Source: Nostoc sp. GT001 (GTDB taxonomy: Bacteria > Cyanobacteriota > Cyanobacteriia > Cyanobacteriales > Nostocaceae). Taken from it: a stretch of 64,000 nt of DNA. Every line of letters begins with the position of its first letter. Position 1 is the stretch's first letter. The stretch spans positions 2,192,651-2,256,650 of the forward strand of contig NZ_JAUDRJ010000003.1 in NCBI RefSeq assembly GCF_030382115.1. The letters are read 5' to 3'. Both the position numbers and the translations under genes were made by a program. The notes beneath the pieces were generated by a model, which was not told where the DNA came from, ran no database searches, and saw only the letters and a program-made list of their open reading frames with translations. Below, piece after piece: positions 7,678-16,649 of this stretch.

Positions 7678-7906
7678 ATGATCAGAGCTAAATTTACCTG
7701 TCAACAAAATACTTTCAACCACGAAACCCAGACAGCAACAGTCATCCTTCACCCAGTCACCACCAACCCGCCCAGTGAAGAAAACCTGACCTTCTGGAAA
7801 GCGACACCAGCTAGGTCGAATTGAACTCCAAATTACCAACCCAGAGGCAGCCTCTCAGTTTTATGTAGGGTATGACCTTTACGTTGACTTTACCCCTGCT
7901 AGATAG
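7678..7906 (+). pseudogene. Frameshifted paralog of the 71-residue element protein at 19061
   Basis: The first frame gives MIRAKFTCQQNTFN...ENLTFWKATPA and then stops. The next frame continues GRIELQITNPEAASQFYVGY and DLYVDFTPAR. The protein at 19061-19276 has the same order (MRAKF, SFWQATPSGKLEMCITNP, YYVDFTPA), so one extra A at about 7813 explains the break. The whole span is 229 bp, one more than 76 codons. AAGGA precedes the ATG. Confidence 0.8.
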
Positions 7907-7938
7907 TGCGATCGTTGTTCCCCAACGACCAATGCCCA

Positions 7939-8154
7939 ATGACAGACCAAAAAACCCAAGGACAAAGACTCGAAGACCTCATGACCAAGATAGATACCGA
8001 GATGCAGCGCCTGGGCTGGACGGTAGAACAAGGTCGAGAGCATTTGATTAAATATTACGGAAAGCGATCGCGCCTCCTGTTGACCGAAGAGGAGCTAGAC
8101 AACTTTCTGCTTTACTTGCAACTTACCGATTCCCCAACACCCAATAACCAATGA
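7939..8154 (+). CDS. Small hypothetical protein with a cyanobacterial LGWT/GKRSR segment
   Basis: 71 residues from ATG 7939 (MTDQKTQGQRLEDL). The segment LGWTVEQGREHLIKYYGKRS followed by LLTEEEL resembles a short helical module seen at the ends of other cyanobacterial element proteins; I do not know its function. The stop overlaps the next start (ATGA). Confidence 0.6.
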   Translation: MTDQKTQGQRLEDLMTKIDTEMQRLGWTVEQGREHLIKYYGKRSRLLLTEEELDNFLLYLQLTDSPTPNNQ

Positions 8155-8429
8155 GTACAGAAGAACAGATAAAAGCTGCGATCGTCGTCTTCCCTGAAGC
8201 GATCGGCATAGCTTCCCCAGAACTGAACAATGCGATTGAGATTGCTTGCGAACAGCTAAACAAATTCGTCGATTACCTCCAAACCCTAGACCCAGAGCTA
8301 GAACGGCACGAGGCAACCATCTTGGGAGGCGCTATCTTGCAGGGATTGCCAATGCTTTTTGAAGACAACCCAGAGATCATTGCTGGCATCAAAGCCGACT
8401 GCCAAAAGATAAGAGCTAATCGCCAATGA
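8151..8429 (+). CDS. Hypothetical helical protein, element
   Basis: 92 residues, mostly helical, with Cys at ACEQLN and ADCQKI. Starts in a 4-nt ATGA overlap with the gene before and ends in the same overlap with the gene after, so the three are translationally coupled. No family recognised. Confidence 0.6.
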   Translation: MSTEEQIKAAIVVFPEAIGIASPELNNAIEIACEQLNKFVDYLQTLDPELERHEATILGGAILQGLPMLFEDNPEIIAGIKADCQKIRANRQ

Positions 8430-8767
8430 GTGACGAAATTATCGAAGTAACTATCTACAAGCCAAAGCGAATACCTGATATTTATCGCCCACCACTGGGA
8501 CTGCCTCTGAACTGGCAGGATGAAGCATCAGGAAAATTGCGATCGGCGGTCTTCAAGTTTTTTAGCTATCAAACACTTTCCCCCAATGAAATCAGCCTTA
8601 TCGCCGAATACTGCCAGCATTACATCAACGCCCCTTGCTGGGATGCTACAGGGGAATTTCCTAATGAGCTAGCAGCGTTAAGGCAATCGGCTGCAACACT
8701 ATCTACCGTTGATGAAATTGGACAGTGGATTAATGGCTGCCTTGAAATTGCGATCGACCCTTTCTAA
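8426..8767 (+). CDS. Hypothetical protein, element
   Basis: 113 residues. It contains YKPKRIPDIYRPP near the start and a helical C-terminal half (ISLIAEYCQHYINAPCWD). No known domain. It is the last of three coupled small genes upstream of the primase-helicase; a 132-bp gap with an imperfect AAGATT/AATCTT hairpin (about 8837-8862) separates it from that gene. Confidence 0.6.
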   Translation: MSDEIIEVTIYKPKRIPDIYRPPLGLPLNWQDEASGKLRSAVFKFFSYQTLSPNEISLIAEYCQHYINAPCWDATGEFPNELAALRQSAATLSTVDEIGQWINGCLEIAIDPF

Positions 8768-8899
8768 CAACAAAAAAAAAGACCCCAGCTATTAACTAGA
8801 GCCAAAAAGGTTTTTATGTATGAATAAATACTTTCAAAGGAAGATTAAGGAATCTTTCTTTATTAACGCCAACTATAACATTAATTGGAGGGTAGAGCA

Positions 8900-11284
8900 A
8901 TGATTTTACCTACCCTTGATGGTGTTGAAACAATTGCTACCACTCACTGGAATGAATGGAAGGGTAGCGCTGTTGATGATGAGATAATCAATCGAAACGT
9001 GCGAACAATTTGTGACTCCAGAGAGATTGATAAAATTTTAAATCGCAACACAAAAAGCCGTCATAAACACTCAGATAACCTAGTACCTGCATGGTGTGTT
9101 TCCGGCATAGATCCTTTAACAGGAGAAAACACACTAGAGGGTGTACAAGTAAAACCAGACACATCCCCGCTTGATAAAAGGGGTAAACCTCAAAAATATC
9201 TCGGTGCATCTGGAGCTAATGCTGTACCGCTATTCTTAAACACAGGAATTCCCGGATACTGGGGAGAAATCCTCAAAGATAAAAGCATCCCCATCCTCAT
9301 CACTGAAGGAGCCAAAAAAGCTGCTGCTGCTTTATCTCTGCTCATAGCAGCTATTAGTATCCCCGGCGTTAGCACCTGTAGAAAAAACGGCAGACTACAT
9401 TATTGGTTGGAATCATTTGCAGGTTTTGGACGTACTTTTTACTTAGCTTTTGACGCTGATGTCTTAGATAAAAGACCAGTTCAAAATGCACTAATATCAT
9501 TAGCACGTGATTTGTCCGCCACTGGTTCCAAAGTGATGATTGTCACACTACCTTCTATTCAATTAAAAGGAATTGATGACTTTATTGCAGCCAAAGGTGA
9601 AGACGAATTCAGAAAGCTGATTGACGAAGCGCTCACTATAGAGGAGTGGAAAAAAGACTTGGATGAAAAACGCAAAGAACAAGAATTTGATTTTGAGGAT
9701 GGAGAGGAAAAATCAAAACTTTATCGTGCTTACAAAATTATTAGGCAAGGATGGGGCGATTCTATTCGATTAAACCAGCTAAAACAACACGTTGAGATGG
9801 ATGAATCGAATATAGATTTAGACCTTTTAAGGTTCTACATTGCTCAGGAATTTCGTATGGACATTTCAAAAGAAGATGCACATTTAATAGTCATGGTATT
9901 AGCAAAACAAAACGCTTATAGTCCCGTCGTTGAATATCTTGATTCGCTAGCAGCGAGATACCCTAACCCAGACTTGTCAATCCTGGATAATTTCGCCTTT
10001 AAATACTTTGGGACGACCGACCCGCTACACAACACGTACATCAAAAAGTCACTCATCGCCGCAGTGGCTAGAGCTAGAAGACCAGGAGAAAAAGCAGAAG
10101 ATATTTGTGTTTTGGTTGGTGGGCAAGGACTTCGCAAAAGCACCTTTTGGAAGGAATTATTCGGCGCTGACTGGTTCACGGATGAATTTACCGCCAGTGG
10201 AGAGAGAGACGAACTCATGAAGCTTCATCGCTTTTGGGGCATCGAACTGGGCGAAATCGAACATATATATAAGAAGGCAGACGTTAGCTCGATTAAGAAA
10301 TTCCTCAGCAACACAGTTGATCCATACCGCATTCCCTACGACCGAGAAATCAAAGAACATCCCAGAGCTTGCCTGCTAGTGGGCACATCAAACGAGCAAG
10401 AATTACTCCACGACCCCACAGGCAACCGCCGATTCTTCATCATCCCAGTTACTAAAATGATTCCCACCGAGGAATTAATCCGCGATCGCGATTTGATTTG
10501 GGCGGCCGCCAATCACCTTTATCAACAGGGGCATCTCTGGTATCTCACTCATGCTGAAAAGGCGTTGCAATCTGAAGCCAATAAGGAGTACCAATCGTCA
10601 GACCCGTGGGAAGAAGTGATATCACTGTACGTCAAAAACAAGGAAGGGATTACCACCCATGACATTCTCCTTAATGCCCTGCAAATAGAAACAGGCCGCC
10701 AAGACAAGGTTGCAGAAAGAAGAGTTTCAGCCGTTATGAGACAAAACGGCTGGCAGCAGCAGAGAAAGTGGGTCAGCGGTCATGCGTTACGTTGTTGGTT
10801 CAGAAAAGTTGAGAAAACATCTGGATCATCTGGATCATCTGGATCAACCCAGGCGCAGCAAGGGTTTGAACATGATCCAGATAGTTTTCCACATCTGGAT
10901 CATCTGGATCAGTATTCTCAGCTTTCACTGATTGAAACGACACATACCACAGTCAGTGATCCAGATGATCCAGATACCCAAAAACATCTGGATCATCCAG
11001 AACCCGCTCACAGCAAGCTTGATCCAGATGATCCAGATGATCCAGATGTTTTTCCCAACTTTTCCGAAAATAATGTTGAACACAATAACCAAGTCGCCAG
11101 CACTACTGTTACTCGCCCGCCAAAGTGCCGCTACTACCAAATAGTCGAAGTCAGACCCTTCGTCTTTAAAATCGAAACAGATTTCGGGACAGTCAGCGTC
11201 AGCGCTGAACCCTATCACCTAGGTTTGGAACTGGTGATAGCAAAATCTGGTTTGAATTCCAAACTCCCGAAGGGCAGACACTAA
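8900..11284 (+). CDS. DUF3854 (Toprim-like) + VirE/D5-like primase-helicase, replication initiator candidate
   Basis: 794 residues from ATG 8900, with GGAGGG 9 nt upstream. Residues about 100-250 hold a DUF3854/Toprim-like primase region: ILITEGAKKAAAA gives the Toprim Glu and FDADVLDKR the Asp-x-Asp. Residues about 390-560 form a VirE-type superfamily-3-like helicase: Walker A GGQGLRKST near 406, then IELGEIE as Walker B, then LVGTSNEQELL and NRRFFIIPV. Residues about 640-716 are low-complexity (SGSSGSSG, HLDHLDQ, DPDDPD) because the DNA there is an array of 9-bp repeats. The end may be truncated by a frameshift near 11221. It should replicate the element. Confidence 0.85.
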   Translation: MILPTLDGVETIATTHWNEWKGSAVDDEIINRNVRTICDSREIDKILNRNTKSRHKHSDNLVPAWCVSGIDPLTGENTLEGVQVKPDTSPLDKRGKPQKYLGASGANAVPLFLNTGIPGYWGEILKDKSIPILITEGAKKAAAALSLLIAAISIPGVSTCRKNGRLHYWLESFAGFGRTFYLAFDADVLDKRPVQNALISLARDLSATGSKVMIVTLPSIQLKGIDDFIAAKGEDEFRKLIDEALTIEEWKKDLDEKRKEQEFDFEDGEEKSKLYRAYKIIRQGWGDSIRLNQLKQHVEMDESNIDLDLLRFYIAQEFRMDISKEDAHLIVMVLAKQNAYSPVVEYLDSLAARYPNPDLSILDNFAFKYFGTTDPLHNTYIKKSLIAAVARARRPGEKAEDICVLVGGQGLRKSTFWKELFGADWFTDEFTASGERDELMKLHRFWGIELGEIEHIYKKADVSSIKKFLSNTVDPYRIPYDREIKEHPRACLLVGTSNEQELLHDPTGNRRFFIIPVTKMIPTEELIRDRDLIWAAANHLYQQGHLWYLTHAEKALQSEANKEYQSSDPWEEVISLYVKNKEGITTHDILLNALQIETGRQDKVAERRVSAVMRQNGWQQQRKWVSGHALRCWFRKVEKTSGSSGSSGSTQAQQGFEHDPDSFPHLDHLDQYSQLSLIETTHTTVSDPDDPDTQKHLDHPEPAHSKLDPDDPDDPDVFPNFSENNVEHNNQVASTTVTRPPKCRYYQIVEVRPFVFKIETDFGTVSVSAEPYHLGLELVIAKSGLNSKLPKGRH
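10819..11047. repeat. Twelve ATCTGGATC / GATCCAGAT iterons inside the primase-helicase gene (origin candidate)
   Basis: Perfect 9-mers, forward at 10819, 10828, 10837, 10893, 10902 and 10986, reverse at 10874, 10958, 10967, 11021, 11030 and 11039. The grouping is three forward, one reverse, two forward, two reverse, one forward, three reverse. Every copy contains GATC. The forward copies fall in two different reading frames (SGS and HLD products) and the reverse ones in the remaining frame (DPD), so it is the DNA word that is kept and not a peptide. Lambda-type phages carry their origin in the same way, inside the initiator gene. Confidence 0.8.
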
Positions 11285-11565
11285 CCAAGAGTATCAAGGG
11301 AGATCCAGATGAAAGAGTGCTGCCCAGATTAGCCAAAGAATGTGGTGTGATTCAGCAGTGGCAGGAGAGGCGAAGAAAAGACTTCAGTTCCAAAATTGAA
11401 ACTTGCAAGTTCAAAGTAAGAATTTTAGGAGAGGAGGATTACGAGTGGATTGGTGATTGTACTCTTCAATGTGTACCCAATTCGCCATCTAGCACCCACT
11501 TCATTTTCAAAACTCCCAAGAACACAGTCGTCACTGCTTACTTTGGGGAGTTTGAGGAGACGTAA
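11209..11565 (+). pseudogene. Frameshifted C-terminal extension of the primase-helicase, or separate small gene
   Basis: This frame is open from 11209 and has no ATG; a GTG at 11317 is the only start that would give an 82-residue protein (MLPRLAKECGVIQQW). Upstream of that GTG the frame still reads like protein (FGTGDSKIWFEFQTPEGQ, then SIKGDPDERV). Adding one base near 11221 (the GGTTT run) would join it to the primase frame at YHLG. The simplest reading is that a one-base deletion truncated the primase-helicase by about 115 residues. An independent GTG-started gene is the alternative. Confidence 0.5.
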
Positions 11566-11625
11566 AAAAAATGAAACGCGATCGCCCTTCTACCTTACAA
11601 GTCGAAGCGATCGCGCAGTTGCAAT

Positions 11626-11841
11626 TCATATTTCCCAAGGTATTCGCCTTAGAGGGTTAAGGCAAGTGCGATCCTTTTTAAAGATTGTATAAATTCTTTT
11701 ACTGTCAAATTCAGTACAGATACTTATGATATCTGCCTTGTATTTTAGTTGAGTTCCTGTTTTACCTGTTTCTAGGGTTAAATAGGTATATTTTTTATCG
11801 TCAGAATAATCAATATCTCTGTAACTTAATCGCAGCAACAC
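11626..11841 (-). CDS. Possible small protein in the 11566-11947 gap
   Basis: A 71-residue frame starting at GTG 11841 (LRLSYRDIDYSDDKKYTYLT...) has protein-like composition, but it has no clear ribosome-binding site and no known relatives that I recognise. The rest of the 382-bp gap holds two HIP1 sites and an AT-rich stretch before the next gene, likely its promoter. Confidence 0.3.
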   Translation of the reverse strand: MLLRLSYRDIDYSDDKKYTYLTLETGKTGTQLKYKADIISICTEFDSKRIYTIFKKDRTCLNPLRRIPWEI

Positions 11842-11947
11842 ATACGGTAAGTGAAACTACTTCCTCTTTTACATAAAAGTGGAACATTTACGATTTTTTT
11901 AAACTTGCATAAAACAGGATGGTAACTATTTATAAATAAGATTCAAA

Positions 11948-12253
11948 ATGACAGCACTTAATATATCGACAGATATTCCATCTCAAATCGATACCGTAGA
12001 AAAACTTGCAGCGTGGTGTGGGATGGTATTGTTTGCTACCAACCCTACATTAACCGTAATTGAAGGTGTCGGATACACGGAACGCGCAACGCAATCTAAC
12101 AATTTCTGGGTTGCTGCTGACGCAAAAACACGAAATATTACAAGACTATCGCTCGAAGTGTCAGCAGATCACTTATCCGGTAGCGGCAAGCCGTGGACAT
12201 TCATCCAGCCGTTGAGCAATACCCCTATTCCTGCTGCTTTTAAGGCTAATTGA
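11948..12253 (+). CDS. Hypothetical protein opening the structural-type block
   Basis: 101 residues. The first half is helical (SQIDTVEKLAAWCGMVLF) and the second half beta-like, ending WTFIQPLSNTPIPAAF. No known domain. It lies 1 nt upstream of the 895-residue gene and is probably co-translated with it. Confidence 0.65.
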   Translation: MTALNISTDIPSQIDTVEKLAAWCGMVLFATNPTLTVIEGVGYTERATQSNNFWVAADAKTRNITRLSLEVSADHLSGSGKPWTFIQPLSNTPIPAAFKAN

Positions 12254-12254
12254 T

Positions 12255-14942
12255 ATGACGGACGCTATTAATCCCCGTCAATTTGCATCTTTAGACTACG
12301 CTGACGCGGATATGTATGGGGCATTACTAGAGCGTCCAGCAACGGGTACGCCTTTGGAGCGACCTCAGCCTATTGTGCTTACTGGGCGTGAAAATGCCAG
12401 CGAGAGACAGATGGAAAAGCGCCTGTGGGATGAGGAGTGGAAACGAACGGAAGCAGCGCGAACGGCACGGAAAAACGCTGAAGCAGCTAGAGAAGCCGAA
12501 ATACTAGGCAGAAATGCATCCCAACGTCAGGCGATTGCTAACCGTGTAAAGGGAACCGATGCACCGGAATTACTGCCACCAAAGTCGGAATCACCACTCG
12601 CGCAATTACAGCGATCGACGCCGGAACGCCAGCCATTACCATCCACGGGTAGCCCACCTCCCACGATCGGCGGTACATCAGTCCGTGCTGACGCTCTTGT
12701 AGAACCCACAGCAACACCACGACCAGCGGCGATACGTGAAGCGATCGGCAATACCGTTGGTGGCATTGGTCAATCGCTACCGAAGTCCTTACCCCAGGCG
12801 GCGGGAAGACTCATTGTTCCTGGTGTCGGCGCTGGCTTGACGTTCGCAGGTGCTTTAATTGCTGGGCAGTCCGTTCAGCAAGCTGCTGCAACTGCCGCAG
12901 TCGTAACAGCAGGCAGTGTTGCGGGCGGACTTGTTGGTACTGCTGTTGGTGGGCTAATTGGCGGATACGTTGGTTCAATGATCGGCGGTTTCGCTGGTGG
13001 TTATCTCGCGAATGCACTTTTCCCACAGCAATTACCATCGACAGCAGCAAAGCACGAACAATACACGCCAAACTATCAACCTTACATAGGAGGGCAGGGG
13101 ATCGGCATATCGTATTACGTATTCTGGTCGATGAAATTGGGTAATGGAACTGTCAGTAATTTCCAGTCAGCGCCAATTAGCGGGGCTATTACCGCTTTTA
13201 AAACCACACGATTAAGCGATGGACGTTGGCAAGTAGAGATTTTCTCCAATGATGTAAGCACGGGTGCGTCAGTCGTTGGGAATGCAACAACCAGTGAACC
13301 TTATGTGACCTCTATTTCCCGTGCAGACGGTCAACGGGATACCGCACCGGATAGACGCGGGTACAACCCAGCGCCAGCGGACAATACGCCACCGCAATAC
13401 AGTTATTCGCCAATCGGCGGCGACAACACCATACCATCGGGTTTACCGACAGCGGGTTTAAATAAAGGCAAAGATAAGCAGATTGCTCCATCCATGCCGT
13501 CAAACAATACGCCGAATGGAGCGCCCGGCTTTGTTGGTCATGGTGGACTTGCGCCGTCGTACCTACCCAATCCAGAACACCAGCCGTCCAACGGTGGGGG
13601 TATGTTGCCGCAAATGCAGCCGTTGCCACAGCGTCAACCACTGCCGTTTGCTGAACCGGAAGATATCGCTGTACCACGCATTACACCCATGCTTTCAAGC
13701 GGTGAAGCATCCACAGCAACAAATCCGTCAACTTTCGCCCATCCGGCATACGTGCCAGAAACAGCGAAACCTATACCGATTAGTGATGCTCTATCGCCCG
13801 TGCCAAAGGCAAAGTCAGCACCGATTGCAAAAACGCCAACAGAAACGGCACTAGATCAGCAGAAGAAAGATTTTGAGGAACAGATTGGACGCATCACAGC
13901 AATTGCAACTGCAATTGCGGCACTTACACCAGCGATTCAAGGGTTGCCAGATGCGATCGCAAGTAACCCGAATGTACGCGCCGCCAATAGAGACGACGTA
14001 CAGGGTGCAGTCTGTGAGATATCTCAACCTACTGGATGTCTTGGTGCGCCCATCAAACAGGCAGAGGATGCAGCAAAGGCAAACGGAACGAAACTTGACG
14101 AAATCAACGCAGCGCTGGGTGCTGGTAATGCTGGAGCCAATGCTGCACTCTTAGCAGGACAGCAAACTATTTTAGAAAGATTGGGCGATCAACTTCCTGG
14201 GGGAATTGGTGGGAAGTTATCCCGTTTTGCTGATTGGATGCATCTAGATCGGGTGCTAAATATTATGATTCTTGCCGCCACTGTTCACAATGCTTTGATG
14301 CTGTCCAATGATATAGGACAAACCCTTATAGGAGCAATTAACAATGTTCTTCAATTCATAGGATTAAAGAAAGAAGACGGGAGCGCATTTGATATTGGCT
14401 CAATCATCAGTGGCTCTATTGAAAACTTAATCAAAGGAGCCATAGGATCTGAAAATTATCAAGAGCTAACAACAGCTTGGGCTAAAGCCAATAGAATATA
14501 CCAGGCAACAATTAATATTGCAAATTCATTTACAAATATCGGTCATACAATTACCAATGCTTTAGAGGTTGTTGGTGGGATGCAAGGGAAGATAGGAAAT
14601 GCTCTAAGAATTTGGGGTGTAGTTGGAGAAAAGGCTTATCAATGGTTTAATCCACAACCAAATTATCACAGTCGAATGTTAAGTTTTTTTGAAAATGCTC
14701 AACAAGGTGCAAGCACGATTCAAATGGTTACTCAAGCACCAATAGACATTGTAAATGCTGTCACTGAATTTAATAATTCAACTACAGAGTTAGCCAAAGC
14801 AGTTAAAGAAGATCCGGAAGTGTCTAATCGTGGTGTTGAGATACAAGACGCGCAACAAACAAAAGTTGCACAGGAAGAAATTAAAACTGTTTCTCAAGGT
14901 GTACTAACTGGCTTAAGCGATGTATTTAATGCAAATGAGTAA
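12255..14942 (+). CDS. Large glycine-zipper protein, putative virion or particle protein
   Basis: 895 residues. Residues about 60-80 are a charged helix. Residues about 180-260 hold a long Gly/Ala-rich hydrophobic stretch with glycine-zipper spacing (GGLVGTAVGGLIGGYVGSMI, then GGFAGGYLANALF), of the kind found in membrane-penetrating or pilot proteins. Residues 360-500 are Pro/Asn/Gln-rich and probably disordered. The last 350 residues are helical and amphipathic (IGQTLIGAINNVLQFIG, ITNALEVVGGM). Codon use changes in the last third, which is more AT-rich. No tape-measure repeat and no enzymatic motif is seen. As the largest product of the late-type block it could be a membrane-active virion protein; this is inference. 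Confidence 0.75.
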   Translation: MTDAINPRQFASLDYADADMYGALLERPATGTPLERPQPIVLTGRENASERQMEKRLWDEEWKRTEAARTARKNAEAAREAEILGRNASQRQAIANRVKGTDAPELLPPKSESPLAQLQRSTPERQPLPSTGSPPPTIGGTSVRADALVEPTATPRPAAIREAIGNTVGGIGQSLPKSLPQAAGRLIVPGVGAGLTFAGALIAGQSVQQAAATAAVVTAGSVAGGLVGTAVGGLIGGYVGSMIGGFAGGYLANALFPQQLPSTAAKHEQYTPNYQPYIGGQGIGISYYVFWSMKLGNGTVSNFQSAPISGAITAFKTTRLSDGRWQVEIFSNDVSTGASVVGNATTSEPYVTSISRADGQRDTAPDRRGYNPAPADNTPPQYSYSPIGGDNTIPSGLPTAGLNKGKDKQIAPSMPSNNTPNGAPGFVGHGGLAPSYLPNPEHQPSNGGGMLPQMQPLPQRQPLPFAEPEDIAVPRITPMLSSGEASTATNPSTFAHPAYVPETAKPIPISDALSPVPKAKSAPIAKTPTETALDQQKKDFEEQIGRITAIATAIAALTPAIQGLPDAIASNPNVRAANRDDVQGAVCEISQPTGCLGAPIKQAEDAAKANGTKLDEINAALGAGNAGANAALLAGQQTILERLGDQLPGGIGGKLSRFADWMHLDRVLNIMILAATVHNALMLSNDIGQTLIGAINNVLQFIGLKKEDGSAFDIGSIISGSIENLIKGAIGSENYQELTTAWAKANRIYQATINIANSFTNIGHTITNALEVVGGMQGKIGNALRIWGVVGEKAYQWFNPQPNYHSRMLSFFENAQQGASTIQMVTQAPIDIVNAVTEFNNSTTELAKAVKEDPEVSNRGVEIQDAQQTKVAQEEIKTVSQGVLTGLSDVFNANE

Positions 14943-14944
14943 CT

Positions 14945-15763
14945 ATGGCACTACCTGAAAACCTTGGCAGTTTTGAGCATTTACAGAATGTCTATCGTCA
15001 ACAATTTAATCGTCAGGTTTCAGAATATTTCAAAGATTTGGGAGACACTTGGGAACCAGAAATTAACACCTCACGCGGTTCACTGCGAACAGCTTGCACA
15101 ATGACTGATGAAGATAGCGCCCCAGTCATGGCAATGAGGCACAAACTTCTATACGACGTATTAGGCTATGGTCGGTCAAACTTGGCTGTTTTATATGGTA
15201 GAAATGAAAGTCAAGATATCCCAGTTACAGGACATCCTAAAGTCTGGTTTTACTTCTCTCAGGATGCTGCATCTGTAGCAGAAGGTACATCAAAATTAGA
15301 TGCAGAATGCAGTTTTCGATTAATGGATGAGACACAATCAACTATCACAGAGTCGAAAGCAAGAACACTAGCAACAGAAATTAAAAATTTATTTGTTGTT
15401 GCTAAAGAAGGAATCATCCTAACCAAAGGTAAAAATCAATATTTGTATTTTCATAAAGAGAAAGGTTACAGGTTAAGAGTTTACGGCAACACAGAAGCTG
15501 ATGCTGTAGATGTAATAAAAAAGTTGCTTCAGCTAACCAATACTACTTACGATCAAGAGCGTCTGACTATCGCAGTGCCCAAAAGATCCAATACGTCTGC
15601 ACCAGAGACACAAATTGTTTACGGACAGTCCACTAAAAAGAAGCGATTCCGCCCAACAGCTAATGTGAGGTTTCGGTACGCCTATCTCGAAATTCCGGGT
15701 AGAGCTAATCCTGTTTTTTTGGTTGACACCACATATCGTTATGGTGGTTTAGTTGCAGTATAG
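14945..15763 (+). CDS. 272-residue putative structural protein
   Basis: Starts 3 nt after the large glycine-zipper gene. Mixed alpha/beta with several aromatic beta segments (KVWFYFSQDA, QYLYFHKEKGYRLRVYG, VRFRYAYLEIPG). The ending, NPVFLVDTTYRYGGLVAV, suggests a strand-rich C-terminus. No motif that I can name. Its place after the large protein and before the small beta-rich proteins makes it a capsid or adaptor candidate; alternatives cannot be excluded. Confidence 0.7.
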   Translation: MALPENLGSFEHLQNVYRQQFNRQVSEYFKDLGDTWEPEINTSRGSLRTACTMTDEDSAPVMAMRHKLLYDVLGYGRSNLAVLYGRNESQDIPVTGHPKVWFYFSQDAASVAEGTSKLDAECSFRLMDETQSTITESKARTLATEIKNLFVVAKEGIILTKGKNQYLYFHKEKGYRLRVYGNTEADAVDVIKKLLQLTNTTYDQERLTIAVPKRSNTSAPETQIVYGQSTKKKRFRPTANVRFRYAYLEIPGRANPVFLVDTTYRYGGLVAV

Positions 15764-15794
15764 ATTAAAACCACAAAATCACTCCATGATCCAA

Positions 15795-15835
15795 GGAAAC
15801 TTTAGAAGTTTCCGAAAGCCTAGAACCTCTTTTTT
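15795..15835 (+). terminator. Intercistronic hairpin with T-run
   Basis: GGAAACTT-TAG-AAGTTTCC forms an 8-bp stem in the gap after the 272-residue gene, and a T6 run follows 16 nt later. It may act as an attenuator that sets the ratio of the downstream small proteins. Confidence 0.35.
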
Positions 15836-15876
15836 GCTTGCTATAAAAGATTTGCAGGCATTACTGAGTATTTTTT

Positions 15877-16233
15877 ATGGCATCACGAGTTAAAGGTGTT
15901 GAAAACGCGCCTCATGTCATTGGCACAGGAGAGAATAGGGTTCTACTGGTTTTGCCAGATGTCTACGATGGAATTGGCACTAACTTAGGAGTTGTCAAAC
16001 TTGTTGGAGATCCTCCTGCTGGGGTTCCCTCTACAACCGTTGGCCGCGCGATCGCCGAAGGGTTGATTCGCAAGATAAAAGTCAGTTATATGGACGGAAC
16101 AAAACGTAAGACTGCCACTTTAGTAGTAGCTGGAGACAAAGCAGGTCAGGCGCGGGCAACTCTTACAGGAAAAACTTACCGAACCAAACTAATCAAAACT
16201 GCCTATTACCCCACTAGCATCACCTTGGGTTAA
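15877..16233 (+). CDS. Putative small structural protein A (paralog of the next gene)
   Basis: 118 residues. The C-terminal half, EGLIRKIKVSYMDGTKRKTA, a short strand, DKAGQARATL, aligns by eye with KGILRRVSAIVLNSSTNKRT...KDKLATALDDL of the next gene, so the two are diverged paralogs. It is basic, beta-rich and lacks enzymatic motifs. A short repeated protein pair in this position is what one expects for a major coat or decoration protein, though nothing proves it. Confidence 0.7.
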   Translation: MASRVKGVENAPHVIGTGENRVLLVLPDVYDGIGTNLGVVKLVGDPPAGVPSTTVGRAIAEGLIRKIKVSYMDGTKRKTATLVVAGDKAGQARATLTGKTYRTKLIKTAYYPTSITLG

Positions 16234-16283
16234 TTGCGGACAGTTCATTCTACTTACATTAATTACTTTTTTAGGATTTAAAA

Positions 16284-16649
16284 ATGCCAAAACTCAAAAG
16301 ATTGGTCGCTACCATCGGAACTGCCAAATATCCTTTTAAGGGCACTGATGGATTATATGTTGGTGCAAATGCGACTTCAACCGGAATCGCTGTTTTAGAT
16401 GAAGCTGATTTGGATTTGCCCGATTATCCAGTTAAAGAATTACTTCTTAAAGGTATCCTTCGCAGGGTAAGCGCAATTGTGCTAAATAGCAGCACGAATA
16501 AGCGAACTACAATCAAAATGCTCGTTGCAAAAGATAAGTTGGCTACAGCATTAGATGATTTGATTGACAACACAATTACAATCCCTGGAGGAACATCTGG
16601 AGTTATCAAGTCGGTAGGCTTTGCTCGTCGTGTAACCTCCCGTGGGTAA
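16284..16649 (+). CDS. Putative small structural protein B (paralog of the previous gene)
   Basis: 121 residues (MPKLKRLVATIGTAKYPF...). Shares the LIRKI/ILRRV...TKRK/TNKR...DK core with the 118-residue protein upstream. Ends VGFARRVTSRG. GGATTT precedes the ATG. Its stop overlaps the GTG start of the next gene. Confidence 0.7.
   Translation: MPKLKRLVATIGTAKYPFKGTDGLYVGANATSTGIAVLDEADLDLPDYPVKELLLKGILRRVSAIVLNSSTNKRTTIKMLVAKDKLATALDDLIDNTITIPGGTSGVIKSVGFARRVTSRG

Noticed and set aside
10819..11047. Repeats as a purely protein-level low-complexity linker
   Set aside because: The same DNA word is kept in different reading frames and both orientations, giving different peptides, so a protein-only explanation does not fit.
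12255..14942. 895-residue protein as a phage tape-measure protein
   Set aside because: No tail genes nearby, no long periodic coiled coil and the hydrophobic part is a glycine zipper; left as a membrane-active particle protein candidate.
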